Shown: positions 56,863-64,000 of the stretch, piece after piece
Position numbering within the stretch: position 1 is the first letter of the stretch
Layout: every line of letters starts with the position of its first letter
Assembly: GCF_000698125.1 (NCBI RefSeq)
Contig: NZ_BAXA01000004.1
Coordinates: 1 to 64,000 of the forward strand
Source of the DNA: Geomicrobium sp. JCM 19038
GTDB taxonomy: Bacteria > Bacillota > Bacilli > Bacillales > Marinococcaceae
Length of the DNA: 64,000 nt
Reading direction: 5' to 3'
Made by a program: the position numbers and the translations under genes
Notes under the pieces: model-generated
Database searches by the model: none
What the model was told of the DNA's origin: nothing
The model's input: only the letters and a program-made list of their open reading frames with translations

Positions 56863-58341
56863 ATGGAGCAAGAGTTTAGGCAAATGGATGCCATTGCATT
56901 GAGTGAAAAGCTAAAAAGTCGTGATTGGAGTGCTAAGGAAGTTATAGAAGCGAGCATTGCGAGTGCAAAGCAACAGAATGGCGAATTAAATGCGATTGTT
57001 CATGAACGTTATGACAAAGTGAGAGCGGAAGCAAAGTATGCGAGGCGAGACACACGTTTTGCCGGAGTGCCGTTACTGCTCAAAAATCTTTCACATATGC
57101 TAGAGGGAGAAGTCATTGATGCAGGATCGACGTTATTAAAAAAACGTGTCGCACAGCGAAACAGTTATTATGTCAATCGTTTAAGAAACGCAGGGTTTTT
57201 ATTTACTGGCTTCACGAACTCTCCTGAACTTGGCATTAAGAACATTACTGAACCTATGATTCATGGTCCAACACGGAATCCTTGGAACAAGGACTATTCA
57301 CCCGGAGGGTCTAGTGGTGGGGCAGCAGCAGCGGTTGCTTCTGGGATTGTTCCGATCGCAGCGGCGAGCGATGGCGGTGGTTCGATACGAATTCCTGCAT
57401 CTTGGACAGGGCTCGTAGGGCTAAAGCCAACGAGAGGGAGAATCCCTGTTGGTCCTGGTGTAGGAAGACAATGGCAAGGGGCTGCCATTGACTTTGTTTT
57501 GAGTCGCTCAGTGAGAGACAGTGCAGCGGTTCTAGATGAATTGCAAACATTTCAACTAGAAGCGGCGTTTCAAATCCCGTTATTCGAAGGTCAATATTTA
57601 GAAGATTCTAAGAATCCATTAGGGATGTTAAAGGTTGCCTGGAGTGATCAATCCCCTGTCGGTACGGAGATAAGTGAGAGTGCAAAAGAAGCTGTTAGGC
57701 AAGTGGCTTACTGGCTTGAACGGGAAGGTCATTATGTAGAGAACTGTTCACCAGGGATTGATGGCACGAACTTGATGGAAAGTTATTATGTGATGAATAG
57801 TGGTGAGATGGCGAATGTCCTGGATTCGCTTGAGAAGACGACGGGCATTACGATCACTGAAGAAGATTGTGAATTGGAGACGTGGATGCTAGCAACTGCA
57901 GGCAGACAAATAGGTGCGAATCATTATTCAAAAAGCATCGCTAGTTGGGATGATGCGCTCGTTCGAATGGTTCGCTTTCATGAAACGTATGATTTGTATT
58001 TAACTCCTGCGACAGCGGATCACGCACCTAAGATTGGAGAGTTGACCCCTTCAAAGAAGGAGAAAGAAAAATGGATCGAGCGCTTAAATGAGTCTGACCC
58101 ACTGCAACAACAAGCCCTCATTTACGAGATGTTTCTCCCGAGCTTAACGTATTCACCATTTACACAACTGTCTAACATGACAGGTCAACCTGCCATTTCA
58201 CTTCCAGTCTATCAGTGTAAGAACGGTTTGCCAATCGGCGTACAAGCAATGGCACAAAAGGGTAATGAAGCGTTGTTGTTACGGTTAGGGAATGCGCTTG
58301 AAGATAGTTATTTATGGCAAGGGGGTTTACGAGACGAATAA
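56863..58341 (+). CDS. Amidase signature family enzyme
   Basis: 492 aa. The Ser-cisSer-Lys triad is visible: Lys in PLLLKNLSH near residue 70, and Ser residues in SPGGSSGGAAAAVASG near 146 and DGGGSIRIPAS near 170. Of the group often annotated as 6-aminohexanoate-cyclic-dimer hydrolase or glutaminyl-tRNA amidotransferase-like; no GatB/C is nearby, so it is a catabolic amidase. GGGAGGGG precedes the ATG. It lies just after the TRAP operon and could release the amine used by the dehydrogenase, which is inference. Confidence 0.9.
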   Translation: MEQEFRQMDAIALSEKLKSRDWSAKEVIEASIASAKQQNGELNAIVHERYDKVRAEAKYARRDTRFAGVPLLLKNLSHMLEGEVIDAGSTLLKKRVAQRNSYYVNRLRNAGFLFTGFTNSPELGIKNITEPMIHGPTRNPWNKDYSPGGSSGGAAAAVASGIVPIAAASDGGGSIRIPASWTGLVGLKPTRGRIPVGPGVGRQWQGAAIDFVLSRSVRDSAAVLDELQTFQLEAAFQIPLFEGQYLEDSKNPLGMLKVAWSDQSPVGTEISESAKEAVRQVAYWLEREGHYVENCSPGIDGTNLMESYYVMNSGEMANVLDSLEKTTGITITEEDCELETWMLATAGRQIGANHYSKSIASWDDALVRMVRFHETYDLYLTPATADHAPKIGELTPSKKEKEKWIERLNESDPLQQQALIYEMFLPSLTYSPFTQLSNMTGQPAISLPVYQCKNGLPIGVQAMAQKGNEALLLRLGNALEDSYLWQGGLRDE

Positions 58342-58357
58342 CGAAGGGTGAAGAGCG

Positions 58358-59110
58358 ATGAATGACCACATTAACATCATAAAAGCACCAGCAAAGATGC
58401 AGTTTCCAATTCGAGCTGGCAAAGTACATGTCTCAGAAGAAACGCAATGTAAGATCGAACAACATTGGCAAGAAATTAATAAAGACAATACGTTTTTTCG
58501 AGGAACATTGTATCGAATGGATGATATAAAGCTAACAGCAGACGAGTTAACGATTGGGATGAAGGAAACAGAGTATGCACATCATTTATATGCTAAAAAC
58601 AATCGTTTATCTAAAGAAGAAGCGTGTCCAATTCTTGCACCTGTTGCGTTTGTCGTTTCATCAGACGGTTACCTTCTCTTTGGAAGAATGGGAGGTCAAA
58701 CGGCGAAGCCGGGTGTTATTCAGTGTGCAGGTGGTGGGATTGATCAAGAAGATGTGTCGTTAAACGAGATTGATGTGGTTAGTAACGTTACACGAGAAGT
58801 AGAAGAGGAACTAGGGATTAATGTAAAAGACGACCATGAGGCTAAAGCTTTTTTTGCAGATAAATTGGTATTCCCAGATCGCATGGGGTGGCTAGCAATT
58901 GTGTTTCAGCTTCATTCAACGTTCACGAGAGATCAGCTTGTTAAACGGGTGAACAGGCACAATGAGCAGCTGAGGAATAAAGGAGAGATTCCAGAGTTCG
59001 AAGAAGTTATTACGGTTAAGAATATTCCTTCGGACATTGGTCAATTTCTTCAAGAGCATCATAAGGAACTCATTCGTTATTTAAGACCACTTCTCTACAA
59101 TATGCTATAA
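58358..59110 (+). CDS. Nudix hydrolase-like protein with an expanded Nudix box
   Basis: 250 aa. The C-terminal REVEEELGI half of the Nudix box is perfect (near residue 147), and a GGGID glycine segment precedes it, but about five more residues than usual separate them. Other conserved parts are VAFVVSSDGYLLFGRMGG and KPGVIQCAGGG. The N-terminal 85 aa are a separate domain, as in Nudix enzymes that act on larger substrates. It starts 16 bases after the amidase gene. The substrate is probably a nucleoside diphosphate derivative. Confidence 0.75.
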   Translation: MNDHINIIKAPAKMQFPIRAGKVHVSEETQCKIEQHWQEINKDNTFFRGTLYRMDDIKLTADELTIGMKETEYAHHLYAKNNRLSKEEACPILAPVAFVVSSDGYLLFGRMGGQTAKPGVIQCAGGGIDQEDVSLNEIDVVSNVTREVEEELGINVKDDHEAKAFFADKLVFPDRMGWLAIVFQLHSTFTRDQLVKRVNRHNEQLRNKGEIPEFEEVITVKNIPSDIGQFLQEHHKELIRYLRPLLYNML

Positions 59111-59144
59111 TTTTGGCGTATTAGAATGAGAGGGAGTGAATGAG

Positions 59145-59969
59145 ATGTACGAAGTAACATTAAACAATGGCGTTAAAATGCCTCAATTAGGCTTTGGGGT
59201 TTGGAAAGTTGAGAATGATAAAGTAATTCCTGCGGTCGAGCGCGCATTAGAAGCGGGCTATCGTTCACTCGATACAGCAAAAGTTTATGGAAACGAAGCT
59301 GGTGTAGGGGAAGCGATCAGCAATTCAGGAGTTAAGCGTGAAGAATTGTTTATCACGACGAAAGTTTGGAATAGTGATCACGGATATAACGAGACGTTAC
59401 AAGCTTTTGAAGCCAGTCTTGAGCGGCTCGGGCTTGACTATGTAGATCTGTATTTGGTTCATTGGCCGACGCCACAGTTTGATGATTACGTCGAAACCTA
59501 TCGCGCCCTTGAGCATCTTTATAAAGAAGGCAAAGTAAAAGCAATCGGCGTCTGTAATTTTGAAATTGAGCATTTACAACGTCTTCTTGATGAGTGTGAA
59601 GTTGTTCCAGTCTTAAACCAAGTCGAATGCCACCCGTACTTGCAGCAAGAAGAGTTGCGAGCGTTTTGCGATCAACATAATATTTATGTGGAAGCATGGA
59701 GCCCTCTAAACCAAGGAGGAGATAGCTTACAAGACGCTGCAATCGTGCAAATTGCGGAAGATGTAAGTCGTACTCCGGCTCAAGTAATTCTCCGTTGGCA
59801 TTTACAACACAATCGCATCGTCATCCCTAAGTCGGTTACACCAGCGAGAATTATCGAAAATTTACATGTGTTTGATTTTGAGCTAAGTGATGATCAAATG
59901 AAGAGAATTAATGAATTAAATCGTAATGAGCGCCAAGGTTTTGCTCCAAATGATATGAATAAGCGATAA
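59145..59969 (+). CDS. Aldo/keto reductase
   Basis: An NADPH-dependent reductase of 274 aa, of the YvgN/2,5-diketogluconate reductase type. The tetrad is seen: Asp and Tyr in SLDTAKVYGNE near residue 48, Lys in TTKVWN near 76 and His in LVHWP near 107; IPKSVTPARIIENLHVFDFEL binds the cofactor. ATG at 59145 has GAGGGAG eight bases ahead. Such enzymes detoxify methylglyoxal and other aldehydes. It ends in a strong terminator. Confidence 0.93.
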   Translation: MYEVTLNNGVKMPQLGFGVWKVENDKVIPAVERALEAGYRSLDTAKVYGNEAGVGEAISNSGVKREELFITTKVWNSDHGYNETLQAFEASLERLGLDYVDLYLVHWPTPQFDDYVETYRALEHLYKEGKVKAIGVCNFEIEHLQRLLDECEVVPVLNQVECHPYLQQEELRAFCDQHNIYVEAWSPLNQGGDSLQDAAIVQIAEDVSRTPAQVILRWHLQHNRIVIPKSVTPARIIENLHVFDFELSDDQMKRINELNRNERQGFAPNDMNKR

Positions 59970-60010
59970 AAAAAGAAGACCATTCGTATAAAAACGGATG
60001 GTCTTCTTAT
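59966..60010. terminator. Bidirectional terminator
   Basis: AAGAAGACCATTCGT pairs with ACGGATGGTCTTCTT (one G-T), with an A-run before and T-rich sequence after; it lies between convergent genes. Confidence 0.88.
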
Positions 60011-60012
60011 GC

Positions 60013-60186
60013 TTATAACTTTCGAATATAACGGATGAGGTGAACGACCCCAACCCCATTAATGACAAAACTCGCCCCGACAATCATTGCCCATAACCAT
60101 AAAGAGAAGTGAACGATGAATGTTAGAAATAACAGAACGAGTCCGATGAATACAAAAATCATTCCGTTTCTTAGTTGTGGATCCAT
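60013..60186 (-). CDS. Small two-helix membrane protein
   Basis: Not recognised; 57 aa. MDPQLRNG is followed by two helices (about residues 9-27 and 30-48) and a basic end HLIRYIRKL. GGAGG lies six bases before the ATG. It follows the aminotransferase gene by 45 bases on the same strand and may be co-transcribed. The clear ribosome site and membrane pattern make it a believable gene. Confidence 0.65.
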   Translation of the reverse strand: MDPQLRNGMIFVFIGLVLLFLTFIVHFSLWLWAMIVGASFVINGVGVVHLIRYIRKL

Positions 60187-60231
60187 ACTTGACCTCCGTG
60201 CTAGACGATTGCACGTTATTATACCATGTCT

Positions 60232-61400
60232 TTATCCGACATACGCGACTAAACGTTTAGCCGCTTCTAGTAAGTCTTCTTCAAATGTCGCGTAAGACAA
60301 TCGTAAATACCCTTCACCTGCGCTTCCAAATGCAGTTCCAGGAACGCAAGCGACACCCGTTTCATCTAATAACCGAAGTGCAAAGTCGCGTATATTTGAG
60401 TCATTGTGCTGAACGAGAACAAATAAGTAGATCGCGCCTGTTGCTTCCATGACCGTAAGGTTCGTCGCTTTTTCTAACGCAGATTGTAGTAGCACGCGTC
60501 GTCGTTGGAATGACTCTTTCATCTCAGTGACTGCCCGTTCACCATCTTTTAGAAGTGTAAGGGCAGCTTGCTGGGCAAACCCAGGAGTACAGGCGGTATT
60601 AAATTGGTGTACTCTGAAAATTGCCGGGTAATAAGCGGTTGGAGCGTGCAAATAACCGACACGCCAGCCTGTCATTGCATAGGCTTTCGAGAAACCGTTG
60701 ATCGTAATCGTTCGTTCTGCCATACCAGGAAAGCTGGCAATGCTGTAATGTGGTGTTTCATCTGCGATGATTTTCTCATACATTTCATCAGATACGACGA
60801 TCAGGTTGTGTTTTGTTGCTAAGTTTGCAAGTTCCTGCAATTCTTCCTTTGAGAGAACTACGCCTGTCGGGTTGTGTGGTGTGTTCACGACTAGAATTTT
60901 CGTGTTCGGTGTAATCGACGCTTCAATTTGTTCAATAGGTGAAATGAATTTTCCATTTTCACTTTCCATTGGAATGTGTACCGGTGTTGCTCCTGCCAGA
61001 TGAGCGGCAGAGTCATAGTTCGGCCAAGCTGGGCTCGGATCATGACTTCGTCTCCAGGATTCAAAAGGGCAAGAAACGTATCCAATAGCGCTTCGCTTCC
61101 TCCGTTTGTGACGATGATTTCTTCAGCTTTGGCGGGAATGCCGTTTTCATTTAATAATTTGCTTGCAAGAGCTTCTCGTAACGCTTGAATTCCGGTGTTC
61201 GGGGTATAGTGAGTGTCACCTGCTTTAATGGCTTCAAACGCAGCAGCTTGTGCGATGGCTGGTGTATCAAAATCAGGTTCTCCTAATGTGAGGCGGAACA
61301 CATCATGACCAGCATTTGCCCGTTCAGCAGCTTTCGCAGAGATTTCTCTGATCTTCGAAAATTCAACGTTCGTCATCCGTTTTGCACTTGACGGTAACAT
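60232..61400 (-). CDS. Pyridoxal-phosphate aminotransferase, class I/II (frameshift)
   Basis: About 389 aa, of the PatA/aspartate-aminotransferase Ib type. ALTLGEPDFDTP-like start (RLTLGEPDFDTP near residue 38), IVTNGGSEALLDTFLAL near 90, VNTPHNPTGVVL near 170, and the cofactor Lys in TINGFSKAYAMTGWRVGYLHAP near 235. One base is missing at 61031-61033; repair gives IRAPAWPNYDSAAHLAGATP. The substrate could be aspartate, an aromatic amino acid or N-acetyl-diaminopimelate; PatA is the closest in plan. Confidence 0.88.
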
Positions 61401-61549
61401 AAATTTGCCCCCTTTTTCATCATCATAGCATGAATATTCAACTTGTACGTATAAAATCCGGTGGACGTTCTCATACTAGTATTGTCTTGACTTAAAACGT
61501 CAAGGCACCACAAGGATTAGTCCTTTATTGATGATTTTCTCTAACTGGA

Positions 61550-61598
61550 TGACCCCTTTCAATGATTGCGCGCATTGGAAGGGGTTATTTATTTTTGT
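61550..61598 (+). terminator. Terminator-like hairpin in the leader of ctaD
   Basis: ACCCCTTTCAATG pairs with CATTGGAAGGGGT (61552-61564 with 61573-61585, one mismatch), followed by TATTTATTTTTG. There is no gene on the plus strand before it for over 1.5 kb, so it would stop a leader RNA that precedes ctaD by about 75 bases, or shield ctaD from outside transcription. Confidence 0.6.
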
Positions 61599-61672
61599 CT
61601 AAAAAGAACGATGCATAATGCCGATGGCTCGGGGCAAACTGTTCAGAGAATTGTTTGAAGGAGGCTGTAAAT

Positions 61673-63560
61673 ATGGTCAGAGAGGCTGCACATACGCTTA
61701 AGAAAAGTCTTTTATGGGACTTGCTTACGACTGTGGATCATAAAAAAATTGCGATTTTATACTTAATAGCCGGTACGTTATTCTTTGGAAAAGCGGGGCT
61801 TATGGCAATTTTAATTCGTATTCAACTTATGATTCCTGAAAATACGTTTGTAACCGGACAAACGTACAACGAATTGTTATCGATGCACGGTACGATTATG
61901 CTTTTCTTGGCAGCAACACCGTTACTTTTTGCTTTCATGAATTACTTCATTCCATTGCAAATTGGAGCGAGAGATGTTGCGTTTCCTTTTTTAAATGCGT
62001 TAGGTTTTTGGTTTTTCTTCTTCGGCGGTTTATTGCTGAGTTTATCGTGGTTTTTTGGAGGTGCGCCAGATGCGGGGTGGACGGCGTATGTACCATTATC
62101 GAGTCGAGATTATGCTGGTATTGGACTAGATTTCTACGTTCTCGGTCTACAAATCTCAGGGTTTGGAACCTTAATTTCAGGGATTAACTTTATTGTAACG
62201 ATGATTACAATGCGTGCCCCCGGGATGACCTTGCTTAGAATGCCGTTGTTTTGTTGGACGTCGTTTATTACATCGATGCTAATCGTATTTGGGTTCACTC
62301 CACTTGCAGCAGGGTTAGCGTTACTCATGCTCGACCGAATGTTTGATGGGCAGTTCTTCTTAGCAGCAGCAGGAGGGAATGCGGTTATCTGGCCACACAT
62401 TTTCTGGATTTTTGGTCACCCAGAAGTTTATATTCTTGTATTGCCGGCATTCGGAATGATTTCAGAAATTATCCCTGTATTTTCGAAGAAACGTTTATTT
62501 GGTTACACAGCGATGGTGTTTGCCACCATTGTCATCGGGTTTTTAGGGTTCATGGTGTGGGTTCACCACATGTTTACGCTAAATCTCGGTCCAATTACGA
62601 ATTCAATCTTTGCCATTTTAACGATGTTAATTGGTGTACCGACAGGGATTAAGATCTTTAACTGGCTATTCACGATGTGGGGCGGAAAACTTCGTTTTAC
62701 AACAGCGATGCTCTGTGCTTCTTCGTTCGTACCGACATTCGTATTAGGCGGGGTAACTGGGATCATGCTTGCCATGTCACCGGTGACACATTTGTACCAC
62801 GATACGTACTTCGTCGTTGCCCATTTTCATTACATTATTCTCGGTGGAATTGTGCTCGGCCTCCTCGGTGCGACGTATTATTGGTACCCGAAAATGTTTG
62901 GGCACTGTTTAAACGAGACGCTCGGTAAGTGGATGTTTTGGATCTTTTACATTGGGTTCCATTTAACATTCTTTATTCAACATATTCTTGGTCTAATTGG
63001 TATGCCACGTCGGGTGAATGTCTATCTTGCTGACCAAGGTTGGGATGGAATGAACTTGATTTCATCGATCGGTGCATTCATGCAAGGGGTAGCAATTATC
63101 TTGTTATTAATTAATGTCATCTACTCAGCGAAGAAAAGACCGAATCATCGTTGATGACCCTTGGGATGGCCGTGCACTGGAGTGGGCGACACACACGCCT
63201 GTACCGGAGTATAACTTTGCACAAGTTCCTCAAGTAAGATCTCTAGATCCTTTATTTTATGAAAAGATCCACGGAGATGGAAAAATGAAACCTACAGAAC
63301 CACTTGGTGATATTCACATGCCGAACGGTTCATTCTTACCATTTATGATTGCTCTAGGCTCTTTTATCGCAGGTTTCGGGCTAATCATGAAACATATGGA
63401 TGCATGGATCAATCCGTATTTCGTTGTTGTGCTTGGCTTGCTCGTGATGTTCGGATCAATGGCTGTTCGCTCATGGAAAGAAGATCACGGCTATCACATT
63501 ACAAAAGAAAACGTTGAGGCTATGGAACGGGAGGCGTTAGCAGATGAGCGAAACCGTTGA
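61673..63560 (+). CDS. ctaD: Cytochrome c oxidase subunit I (frameshift)
   Basis: The catalytic heme-copper subunit that reduces oxygen and pumps protons. About 628 aa, the size of Bacillus CtaD. LLTTVDHKKIAILYLIAG near residue 18, LSMHGTIMLF near 72 (heme a His), IFGHPEVYILVLPAFG near 248 (CuB His, Glu and Tyr), VWVHHMFT near 297 and DTYFVVAHFHYI near 385. One A too many at 63134-63137 breaks the frame; removing it joins YSAKKD to RIIVDDPWDGRALEWAT and the C-terminal helices typical of the caa3 enzyme. ATG 61673 follows AAGGAGG. Subunit II (ctaC) is not upstream here. Confidence 0.92.
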
Positions 63561-64000
63561 TGTTTCGAGAGGTTTGCCAGCTCATCCGGAGCGGGCAACC
63601 TTAGAAGGAAAAAATAAATTCGTAGGCTTTTGGGTGTTCCTATCTGGTGAAGTGACGATGTTTGCAACGTTCTTTGGAACGTACCTTGGGCTTCGTAATG
63701 GTACGGCTGGTGGACCTGAAGCGGCAGATCTATTCCATATGCCACTCGTATTTATTATGACGATGATCTTACTTACGAGTTCATTAACGAGTGTCATTGC
63801 AATTACGGCGATGAAGAAGAATCAGTTCAAAAAAATGAAGCTGTGGATGTGGATCACCTTTTTTCTCGGTGTTGCCTTCCTTGGCTTCGAGATTTATGAG
63901 TTTGTCGAGTATGTCCATTATGGGCTAGGCTTTTCAACGAGTGCATTCGCTAGCTCATTCTATTCACTCGTCGGTTTGCACGGTGCACACGTCGTGTTTG
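63544..64000 (+). CDS. ctaE: Cytochrome c oxidase subunit III, cut by the window end
   Basis: The first 152 codons of subunit III, with four helices visible. LPAHPERATLEGKNKFVGFWVFL at the start, EVTMFATFFGTYLGLRN, and YSLVGLHGAHVVF at the edge are typical. ATG at 63544 lies within the end of ctaD (17-base overlap) after GGGAGG, so the two are coupled. The remainder and presumably ctaF lie beyond 64000. Confidence 0.93.
   Translation, partial: MSETVDVSRGLPAHPERATLEGKNKFVGFWVFLSGEVTMFATFFGTYLGLRNGTAGGPEAADLFHMPLVFIMTMILLTSSLTSVIAITAMKKNQFKKMKLWMWITFFLGVAFLGFEIYEFVEYVHYGLGFSTSAFASSFYSLVGLHGAHVVF

Noticed and set aside
63114-63560. A separate small gene after ctaD
   Set aside because: DPWDGRALEWA and the following helices are the known C-terminal part of Bacillus CtaD; a one-base repair joins them.
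1-64000. CRISPR arrays, insertion sequences, prophage or toxin-antitoxin and other defence modules
   Set aside because: I looked for regular repeats, transposases, integrases and paired small toxin genes and found none that can be supported.

Overview
The window looks like part of the chromosome of a Bacillaceae bacterium, probably an alkaliphilic or salt-tolerant one. The signs are strong AGGAGG-type ribosome sites, many TTG and GTG starts, Bacillus-specific families (AmaP/Asp23, YolD, DUF2642, DUF3219, a Rap-like TPR protein, a YwrAB/YwrD-like cluster, a CtaD/CtaE oxidase) and very acidic secreted proteins. The species cannot be named from the sequence alone.

Layout. 1-9.8 kb: a kinase-like protein, the amaP-DUF2273-asp23 envelope stress operon with a SigB-type promoter, ppaC, the fructose operon fruR-fruK-fruA behind a cre site, and small genes. 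9.9-16 kb: a cell-wall amidase, a paired SMR efflux pump behind two palindromic operators, a YolD-like gene under an SOS-type promoter, a CAP-domain protein, VOC proteins and an AEC carrier. 16-22.3 kb: a glutamine synthetase-like enzyme, an M20 amidohydrolase and an iron-type alcohol dehydrogenase in one operon, convergent with a sodium/solute symporter operon. 22.5-31.6 kb: a secreted M14 carboxypeptidase, tRNA-Thr and tRNA-Asn, two GNAT enzymes, two more AEC carriers around a TetR regulator, and a patatin-like lipase. 32-45.5 kb: an aldehyde dehydrogenase with DUF779, a metallo-hydrolase, a decayed sugar dehydrogenase, a DUF4349 lipoprotein, an apparently orphan TPP riboswitch, split chromate transporters with a gamma-glutamyltransferase, asparagine synthetase, a CNNM/CorC protein, an LCP ligase and a luciferase-like oxidoreductase. 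45.7-60 kb: a lone PTS-IIC-like permease, a ferredoxin, an N-carbamoylase-type hydrolase, a Rap-like protein, an MFS exporter, then a LysR-controlled set (DapB-like dehydrogenase, TAXI-TRAP transporter, amidase), a Nudix enzyme and an aldo/keto reductase. 60-64 kb: an aminotransferase and the start of a cytochrome c oxidase operon (ctaD, ctaE cut by the window end).

The most striking global property is that 22 single-base frameshifts interrupt 20 otherwise intact genes between 8.3 and 63.2 kb. Each lies in a short run of one base (or beside one), and each is repaired by adding or removing one base; 19 are apparent losses. I read these as base-calling errors, not biology, and give repaired gene extents. 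One true pseudogene, the sugar dehydrogenase remnant at 35.1 kb, stands out because it has real nonsense changes.

I did not find a clearly new multi-gene defence or mobile system. The best leads are the TPP riboswitch with no gene behind it, the solo SOS-controlled YolD gene, two mutually exclusive perfect hairpins at 25.05 kb, and two catabolic clusters of unknown substrate (16-22 kb and 51-58 kb).
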